From Bacilli bacterium (GTDB taxonomy: Bacteria; Bacillota_I; Bacilli_A; RF39; UBA660): a stretch of 36,242 bases of DNA. Location of the stretch: contig JAQUUG010000003.1 in NCBI GenBank assembly GCA_028693965.1, forward strand, positions 1 to 36,242, read 5' to 3'. The position numbers were made by a program, and so were the translations under genes. Below the pieces are notes generated by a model, which saw nothing but the letters and a program-made list of their open reading frames with translations, was not told the origin of the DNA and did not search any database. Numbering within the stretch: the first letter of the stretch is position 1; each line of letters begins with the position of its first letter. Of the stretch, positions 29,805 through 36,242 are shown in pieces.

Positions 29805-30725
29805 ATGTTTGCGACGTATCAAGAAGAACAACCAATATGTACTAGAATATTAGAAAAAACAGTGAATCAAAAAAAATATTCGCATGCATATTTATTTGAA
29901 ACAAATGGATATAATAAATCATTTGATTTAGTTTTGACTTTTGTTAAAACTATTTTTTGTAGTGATAATTATTCCAATAAAGATGAAATAATTAATAAAA
30001 TAGATAAAAATATTTTTTCTGAATTATATATTATAAATCCCGATGGCTATTTTATTAAAAAAGAGCAAGTAGATAAGTTAGAACAACAATTTAAAAATAA
30101 ACCAATAGAATCAAATTATCGTGTCTATATAATAAACCAAGCTGATAGATTTAATGCATCATCAGCTAATACAATTTTAAAGTTTTTAGAAGAGCCAGAA
30201 AAAAATATTATAGCTATTTTAATTACAGAAAATACGGAAAAAGTTTTAGAAACAATTAAATCACGCTGTCAAATAGTAAAATTATTTCCAACTAATATTA
30301 AAGCTAGTAAAGAAGAAAACATTTTAAATGACATTTTAAATGAAAATAAAGAAGAAAAAACAGAAAATAATGGGGAAATAATTGATATTATTGTTAATTT
30401 TATAGAAACATTTGAGCAAAAAAAAATAGAGACAATTTTGTATACTAAAAAATTATGGCATAAATATATTAAAAATAAAGACGATAATGTGATGGCATTT
30501 AAAATAATATTATTGTTTTATCAAAATATTTTAAATTATAAAACTTTAAAGCAAATAAAAATATTTAAAAATGAAGAAAAGAGTATAATATCATTAAGTG
30601 AAAAATTAAGGTATGAGGATATTGTTAAACGTATTGATAGTATAATGGAAAATAATGAAAAAATGAAGTATAATGTAAATAGTAATTTATTAATAGATAA
30701 ATTAATTATAGATTGGAGTGAATAA
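29805..30725 (+). CDS. holB: DNA polymerase III subunit delta'
   Basis: 'KKYSHAYLFET', 'YRVYIINQADRFNASSANTILKFLEEPEKN', 'IKSRCQIVKLFP'. Confidence 0.88.
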   Translation: MFATYQEEQPICTRILEKTVNQKKYSHAYLFETNGYNKSFDLVLTFVKTIFCSDNYSNKDEIINKIDKNIFSELYIINPDGYFIKKEQVDKLEQQFKNKPIESNYRVYIINQADRFNASSANTILKFLEEPEKNIIAILITENTEKVLETIKSRCQIVKLFPTNIKASKEENILNDILNENKEEKTENNGEIIDIIVNFIETFEQKKIETILYTKKLWHKYIKNKDDNVMAFKIILLFYQNILNYKTLKQIKIFKNEEKSIISLSEKLRYEDIVKRIDSIMENNEKMKYNVNSNLLIDKLIIDWSE

Positions 30726-31536
30726 TGTGGAAGATAAAAACATATATGTTGTTGGAATTTCTTTTAAGGATAAAGGAAAAGTATATAATTTTAATCCCAA
30801 TGGTTTAAAGTTATATAAAAATGTTACAGTTATTGTAGAGACAGAACGGGGATTACAATTTGCCAAAGTAATAAAAACACAATTTCCAATAAAAGAAGAA
30901 AATTTAAAAAAACCACTTAGTAAGGTAGTAAGAATATCAACGAAGGAAGATTATTTAAATCATTTAAAAAATGTTAAAAATAATCAAGAGGCATTACAAA
31001 AATGTCGTGAATTGGTAAAAAAATTAAAATTAAATATGAATATTATTGATGCAAATTATACTTTTGATAGAGAACAGTTAGTGTTTCAATTTACTGCAGA
31101 TAGTAGAATTGATTTTAGATCTTTAGCAAAAGAATTAGCAAGTATTTATAAGACAAGGATAGAATTAAGACAAATTGGTGCTAGAGACAAAGCAAAAGAA
31201 ATTGGTGGCATAGGTATTTGTGGCCGTCAATTATGCTGTTTTAAATTTTTGAATGATTTAGATTCAGTTTCTATAAATATGGCAAAAAATCAAAATATAT
31301 CTTTGAATCCAAACAAAATTAATGGCTGTTGTGGTCGTCTTTTATGTTGCTTAAAATATGAGGATGATACATATAAAGAGTGTCGTAAGTGTTTGCCACA
31401 GCTTGGTGATATAGTAACTATTGCTGAAGGTCAAGGAAAAGTTATAAATATTGACATTATAAAAGGCAAATATACAGTTAATATTAAAGATGTTGGTAAT
31501 ATAGAGGTTAAAGTTAATGAATTCAAATGTGATTAA
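30718..31536 (+). CDS. ricT: PSP1-domain protein RicT/YaaT
   Basis: 'GARDKAKEIGGIGICGRQLCCFKFL', 'NKINGCCGRLLCCLKYE' Cys-rich PSP1 motif; follows holB. GTG start at 30718 or 30727. Confidence 0.93.
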   Translation: MNNVEDKNIYVVGISFKDKGKVYNFNPNGLKLYKNVTVIVETERGLQFAKVIKTQFPIKEENLKKPLSKVVRISTKEDYLNHLKNVKNNQEALQKCRELVKKLKLNMNIIDANYTFDREQLVFQFTADSRIDFRSLAKELASIYKTRIELRQIGARDKAKEIGGIGICGRQLCCFKFLNDLDSVSINMAKNQNISLNPNKINGCCGRLLCCLKYEDDTYKECRKCLPQLGDIVTIAEGQGKVINIDIIKGKYTVNIKDVGNIEVKVNEFKCD

Positions 31537-32248
31537 TGATCTTCTTAACTACAACAATATAAAAATTATTCAAAATAAGGATATGTTTGCTTTTTCATTG
31601 GACTCAGTTTTATTAGCAAATTTTGTAAAAATTAATTTAAGAACTAAAAACATTTTAGATATTGGAACAGGAAATGCTCCAATTCCTTTAATTTTATCGA
31701 CAAAAACTAAAGCTTCTATTACTGGAGTAGAAATTCAACAAGATGTTTTTGAATTAGCAAAACAATCAATTGAAATTAATAATAAAATTAATCAAATAAA
31801 AATAATCAACGAAGATATAAATATATTATATAAAAAAATACCAAGCGATTATTATGATATAATCACTTGCAATCCTCCTTTTTTTAAAATAAATGAAAAT
31901 AATAAAAAAGGGAATAGTATATATAAACAAATTGCTCGTCATGAGATAAAATTAAATCTTGAACAGTTAATGATAATAAGTAAAAAAATATTGAAAAATA
32001 ATGCTAGTATTAATATTGTTCATCGACCAAACCGTTTATTAGATATTATTTTTGAAATGAAAAAAAATAATATAGAGCCAAAAAGAATACAATTCATTTA
32101 TCCAAAAATCGATAGTGAAGCAAATATGATATTGATAGAAGGAATTAAAAATGGTAATTCAGGTCTTATTGTCGAGCCACCTTTATATGTTCATGAAGAA
32201 GATGGTAAATATACTAAAGAAATATTAAAAATTTTTCAAATGGGGTGA
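31517..32248 (+). CDS. tRNA1(Val) (adenine37-N6)-methyltransferase-like (YabB)
   Basis: 'ILDIGTGNAPIPLIL' SAM motif, 'ITCNPPFFK' N6-methylase motif; TGA stop. Confidence 0.9.
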   Translation: MNSNVINDLLNYNNIKIIQNKDMFAFSLDSVLLANFVKINLRTKNILDIGTGNAPIPLILSTKTKASITGVEIQQDVFELAKQSIEINNKINQIKIINEDINILYKKIPSDYYDIITCNPPFFKINENNKKGNSIYKQIARHEIKLNLEQLMIISKKILKNNASINIVHRPNRLLDIIFEMKKNNIEPKRIQFIYPKIDSEANMILIEGIKNGNSGLIVEPPLYVHEEDGKYTKEILKIFQMG

Positions 32249-32254
32249 AAAAAG

Positions 32255-33094
32255 ATGATTCAAAAAAGTTATGATGGAAAAGCAACTTTATTTTTAATTC
32301 CAACACCAATTGGTAATTTAGAGGATATAACTTTGCGAGCAATTCATATTTTAAAAGAAGTAGAAGTTATTTTTTCGGAAGATACTAGGGTAACGAGACA
32401 ATTAATTAAACATTTGAACATTGATAAAAAACTTATTTCTAGTCATTTATTTAATGAAAATAAAAATAAAGATATTTTACTTTCTTATCTAAACAGTGGT
32501 ATGAATGTTGGATTGGTAAGTGACCGAGGGACACCAATAATTAGTGATCCTGGTTTTTTGCTTGTTAAGGAGGCTATTGATAATAATTTTAATGTGGTTT
32601 CTTTACCAGGACCAACAGCGCTTATTCCGGCTTTGACAGTTTCAGGAATAAACCCTTCCCCTTTCATATTTATTGGTTTTTTGAACAACAAAAAGAATCA
32701 AAGAAAAAAAGAATTAGAAAAATATGCTCAATATGAAGAAACATTAATTATATATGAGGCACCTCATCGTATTAAAGAAACATTAACAGATATAATAGAA
32801 ATAATGGGAAATAGAAACATTAGTATTTCCCGGGAAATAAGTAAAAAATATGAGGAAATATATAGAGGAAAAATAGAAGAATTATTTGATACTGATTTTA
32901 ATATAAAGGGTGAATTTGTCGTTGTAATAGAAGGTCAAAAAAAAGTTAATAATTATTCTAATTTGACAGTGATAGAACATGTTAATTTATATTTAAAAGA
33001 AGGTAAAAGTAGTAAAGAAGCAATTAAATTAACGGCTAAGGATCGTAATGTAAATAAAACGGAAATATACAATATATATCACAATATAAAGTAA
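32255..33094 (+). CDS. rsmI: 16S rRNA (cytidine1402-2'-O)-methyltransferase
   Basis: 'LFLIPTPIGNLEDITLRAI', 'SEDTRVTRQL', 'GLVSDRGTPIISDPG'. Confidence 0.96.
   Translation: MIQKSYDGKATLFLIPTPIGNLEDITLRAIHILKEVEVIFSEDTRVTRQLIKHLNIDKKLISSHLFNENKNKDILLSYLNSGMNVGLVSDRGTPIISDPGFLLVKEAIDNNFNVVSLPGPTALIPALTVSGINPSPFIFIGFLNNKKNQRKKELEKYAQYEETLIIYEAPHRIKETLTDIIEIMGNRNISISREISKKYEEIYRGKIEELFDTDFNIKGEFVVVIEGQKKVNNYSNLTVIEHVNLYLKEGKSSKEAIKLTAKDRNVNKTEIYNIYHNIK
32824..32839. promoter_or_regulatory. Noc-binding-site (NBS)-type palindrome inside rsmI
   Basis: TATTTCCCGGGAAATA, 16-bp perfect palindrome containing the Bacillus NBS consensus ATTTCCCGGGAAAT as remembered. Confidence 0.7.
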
Positions 33095-33107
33095 GGAGGT
33101 ATTATAT

Positions 33108-33668
33108 ATGAAATTAATTGTTGGACTTGGTAATTCTGGAAAAGAATATGATAATACTAGACATAATGTTGGATTTAAGTTTATTGATACTTATTTAGAA
33201 AATAAAAAAATAACTATATTTCATAATAAATTTGATGGTTTATATACAACTTCAATCATTAATGGTGAGAAAGTAATTTTTTTGAAACCTCAAAAATATA
33301 TGAATTTATCTGGAGAAGTAATAGAACAATATGTGAATTTTTATAAAATAGATTTAAAGGATATTTTAATAGTTCATGATGATTTAGATATTCCTTGTGG
33401 TAAAATAAAAATTAAAAGTCAAGGTAGTTCGGGTGGCCATAATGGTCTTAAAAATATTGAATTGCATTTAGGAACACAGAATTATAAGCGCCTTAAAATT
33501 GGCGTTTCTCGTCCAATTAATACAGATATTATTAATTATGTGTTAGGAAATTTCAATCAAGAAGAAAAAACAATAATTGATAATATATGTCAAAAATCTT
33601 CAGATATTATTGATTATTATTTAAACAATTCTTTTGAAAATTTTATGAATAAATATAATCAAAACTAA
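33108..33668 (+). CDS. pth: Peptidyl-tRNA hydrolase
   Basis: 'MKLIVGLGNSGKEYDNTRHNVGF', 'FLKPQKYMNLSGE', 'HDDLDIPCGKIKIKSQGSSGGHNGLKNI'. Confidence 0.97.
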   Translation: MKLIVGLGNSGKEYDNTRHNVGFKFIDTYLENKKITIFHNKFDGLYTTSIINGEKVIFLKPQKYMNLSGEVIEQYVNFYKIDLKDILIVHDDLDIPCGKIKIKSQGSSGGHNGLKNIELHLGTQNYKRLKIGVSRPINTDIINYVLGNFNQEEKTIIDNICQKSSDIIDYYLNNSFENFMNKYNQN

Positions 33669-33681
33669 TAAGGAGGCTTTC

Positions 33682-36242
33682 TTGAAACCATTTAATGATT
33701 TATTAAATTATAAAAATATTGTTGGTCTTACTAGAGAGTTAAAAGGTCAATATTTATATGAAACTTTTCAAAAAACGAATAATAATATTTTATTTGTTAC
33801 TAATTCTTTATATGAATCTAATTTATATATGCAAATAATTAAAAATTATACAGATAAAGTTTTATTATTTCCCATGGATGATTTTTTAACTAGTGAAGCA
33901 TTAGCACTCAGTCCAGAATTAAAAGTTAACCGCATTGAAACAATGATTAATTCTTATAATAATAAAAACATCATAGTTACTAATATGATGGGTTTTTTGC
34001 GTTATTTACCACCTCAAGATGATTTTATTAATAGTAAAATAATAATTAAAAATAACGATGAATATGAAATCAAAAAATTAATAGAAAAATTATTGAAAAT
34101 TGGTTATGAAAAATGTTCTATAGTAAATAAAACAGGTGATTTTGCAGTTCGAGGCTTTGTTATAGATGTTTTTCCTCTTAATAGTGATAATCCTTGTCGC
34201 TTAGAATATTTTGGTGATAATATTGAGAGTATTAGAATATTTGATGTTGATACACAATTAAGTTACAAAAAAATAGATATTATTACTATTTTTCCTAATA
34301 CAGAATTTATTGTTTCACAAGATATAGATTTTTTTAATATAAAACACCGTGATCTTACTAAATATATTACTCCATCTAGCATAAATGAATATTCACAAGG
34401 TTTAATTTTTTATGATGACTACAATGTTTTAAAAAAAGCATATATAAGTTTGGAATCAGAGATGAATGATTATAGCATAAGTATTGAATTAGATATTAAA
34501 ACAAAATATATGCATTCTTTTAATGATATAGGAATAAATGGTTATAATTTTGCTCTTTTTGATAATTTACAAGAAAAAGATACTACTGTAGTATATAATA
34601 GTAGAGATTTGCTTCCCTTTATACCAACAAAAGATCAAATTAATGAAAGACTAAAAAATTATTTAAAGGCTAATAAAAAGGTAATAATTTGTTTAAATAA
34701 TACTTATAAAATTAATAATTTAATAACTTTTTTAGAAAATGACAAATTATTATTAACAGATGAAAATAATATTAATGATAAATACATTAATGTTATAAAG
34801 AAAGCTATCGCTTTTGGTTATGAAATAGATGATTATATTGTTATTGGTGAGAAAGAATTATATAATAAACAAAATCAAGTTAATAATTATTACAGTAAGT
34901 TTAAAATAGGAACTAAAATTAAAGATATTAGAAAATTGGAACCAGGTGATTATGTTGTTCATTTAACTCACGGAATTGGTAAATATCTTGGTATTAAAGT
35001 GATAACAAAAAATGGTCTTAAAAAAGATTACCTACAACTTGAATATAAAAATGGTGATAAATTATATGTTCCTGTTGAAAAAATAGAATTACTTAGCAAA
35101 TATTCGCCATCAGGTAGTGGTGTTCCTAGCTTAACTAAATTAGGAAGTATAGAATGGGAAAAAACAAAAAGAAGAGTTAAGAAAAAAATTGAGAGTATTG
35201 CTGATGATTTAATTGATTTATATGCAAAAAGAGAAAGTATTAAAGGCTTTGCTTTTGATAAAGATAATGATTTACAATTATCTTTTGAAAAAAGTTTTGT
35301 TTATAGTCCGACAAAAGATCAAATTAAAGTAATTGAAGAAATAAAAAAAGATATGGAAAAAAGTACGCCAATGGATCGCTTACTATGCGGTGATGTTGGT
35401 TTTGGCAAAACAGAAGTCGCTTTTAGAGCCATGTTTAAAGCTGTTTTGTCTGGGAAGCAGGTTGCCTTTTTATGCCCAACGACTATTTTATCATCACAGC
35501 ACTATAACAATGCAATAGAAAGATTTAAGAACTTTGCTGTGGAAATAGTTCTTTTAAATCGTTTTGTTTCTACTACAGAATTAAATAAAATAATTAGTAG
35601 ACTAAAAGATGGAAAAATAGATATTGTTATAGGTACACATAAAATATTAAATGATCAAGTAGTTTTTAAAAACTTAGGTCTTTTAGTAATTGATGAGGAG
35701 CAACGATTTGGTGTAATTCATAAAGAAAAAATAAAGCAATATAAAAATAATATTGATGTATTAACTTTAACAGCCACACCCATTCCGCGAACCTTACAAA
35801 TGTCAATGGCGGGAGTTAGAAGTTTATCATTAATTGAAACACCGCCTATTAATAGATATCCAGTGCAGACTTATGTTTTAGAAGAGAATAATCAAATTAT
35901 TAAAGAGTCAATTTATAAGGAATTATCGCGAGAAGGACAAGTCTTTTTACTTTATAATAGTGTAGATAAAATAGAGAGTAAAGCTAAAGAAATAAAAGAA
36001 CTTATTCCAGAAGCTAATGTTGTTTATGCCCATGGTAGAATGACAAAAGAAGCTATTGAAAATGTAATGATACGTTTTGTTAATAAAGAATATAACATTT
36101 TAATATGTACAACCATTATTGAAACAGGAATTGATATTCCTAATGTCAATACTTTAATTATTTTGGATGCTGATCATTTTGGGTTATCACAGCTATATCA
36201 AATAAGAGGAAGAGTTGGTAGAAGTAATAAAATAGCTTATTG
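33682..36242 (+). CDS. mfd: Transcription-repair coupling factor (3' truncated by the window)
   Basis: Open from TTG 33682 (AGGAGG upstream) to the window end; 'LCGDVGFGKTEVAFRAMFKA', 'IDEEQRFGV', 'TATPIPRTLQMSMAGVRSLSLIETPP'. Not listed in the ORF track. Confidence 0.95.
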   Translation, partial: MKPFNDLLNYKNIVGLTRELKGQYLYETFQKTNNNILFVTNSLYESNLYMQIIKNYTDKVLLFPMDDFLTSEALALSPELKVNRIETMINSYNNKNIIVTNMMGFLRYLPPQDDFINSKIIIKNNDEYEIKKLIEKLLKIGYEKCSIVNKTGDFAVRGFVIDVFPLNSDNPCRLEYFGDNIESIRIFDVDTQLSYKKIDIITIFPNTEFIVSQDIDFFNIKHRDLTKYITPSSINEYSQGLIFYDDYNVLKKAYISLESEMNDYSISIELDIKTKYMHSFNDIGINGYNFALFDNLQEKDTTVVYNSRDLLPFIPTKDQINERLKNYLKANKKVIICLNNTYKINNLITFLENDKLLLTDENNINDKYINVIKKAIAFGYEIDDYIVIGEKELYNKQNQVNNYYSKFKIGTKIKDIRKLEPGDYVVHLTHGIGKYLGIKVITKNGLKKDYLQLEYKNGDKLYVPVEKIELLSKYSPSGSGVPSLTKLGSIEWEKTKRRVKKKIESIADDLIDLYAKRESIKGFAFDKDNDLQLSFEKSFVYSPTKDQIKVIEEIKKDMEKSTPMDRLLCGDVGFGKTEVAFRAMFKAVLSGKQVAFLCPTTILSSQHYNNAIERFKNFAVEIVLLNRFVSTTELNKIISRLKDGKIDIVIGTHKILNDQVVFKNLGLLVIDEEQRFGVIHKEKIKQYKNNIDVLTLTATPIPRTLQMSMAGVRSLSLIETPPINRYPVQTYVLEENNQIIKESIYKELSREGQVFLLYNSVDKIESKAKEIKELIPEANVVYAHGRMTKEAIENVMIRFVNKEYNILICTTIIETGIDIPNVNTLIILDADHFGLSQLYQIRGRVGRSNKIAY

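Overview
AT-rich bacterial chromosome segment spanning the replication origin. The gene order (khpB-yidC-rnpA-rpmH / dnaA-dnaN-recF-gyrB-gyrA) places it in the Firmicutes/Mollicutes-related Bacilli. UGA is used as a stop (e.g. trmN6-like ORF, HD ORF), so the genetic code is the standard bacterial one. Left arm, mostly minus strand: pilin-like beta-propeller protein, trxB, lgt, yvlD-like, uvrB, noc/parB-family gene, a plus-strand LysM-G5-M23 peptidase + FemX pair, rsmG, mnmG, mnmE, HD-domain protein, khpB/jag, yidC, rnpA, and rpmH (missing from the ORF track). Right arm, plus strand: dnaA, dnaN, recF, gyrB, gyrA, SRP RNA (not an ORF), tadA, dnaX, ybaB/ebfC, recR, a bofA-like gene, holB, ricT/yaaT, trmN6/yabB, rsmI, pth and a 3'-truncated mfd (not in the ORF track). 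The most interesting layer is DNA-level chromosome-segregation/nucleoid-occlusion signalling: four parS-type palindromes clustered at the 3' end of gyrA and downstream, three of them embedded in longer inverted repeats; a Noc-type ParB-family protein with a ~235-residue acidic insertion and no obvious N-terminal membrane helix; a perfect Noc-binding-site palindrome inside rsmI; and a related half-site inverted repeat bracketing the -35 side of the noc promoter. Other notable items are a candidate small RNA upstream of uvrB, a short L34, a BofA homologue, and repeated overlap of terminator hairpins with stop codons. All homology calls are from memory of protein families; no searches were run.
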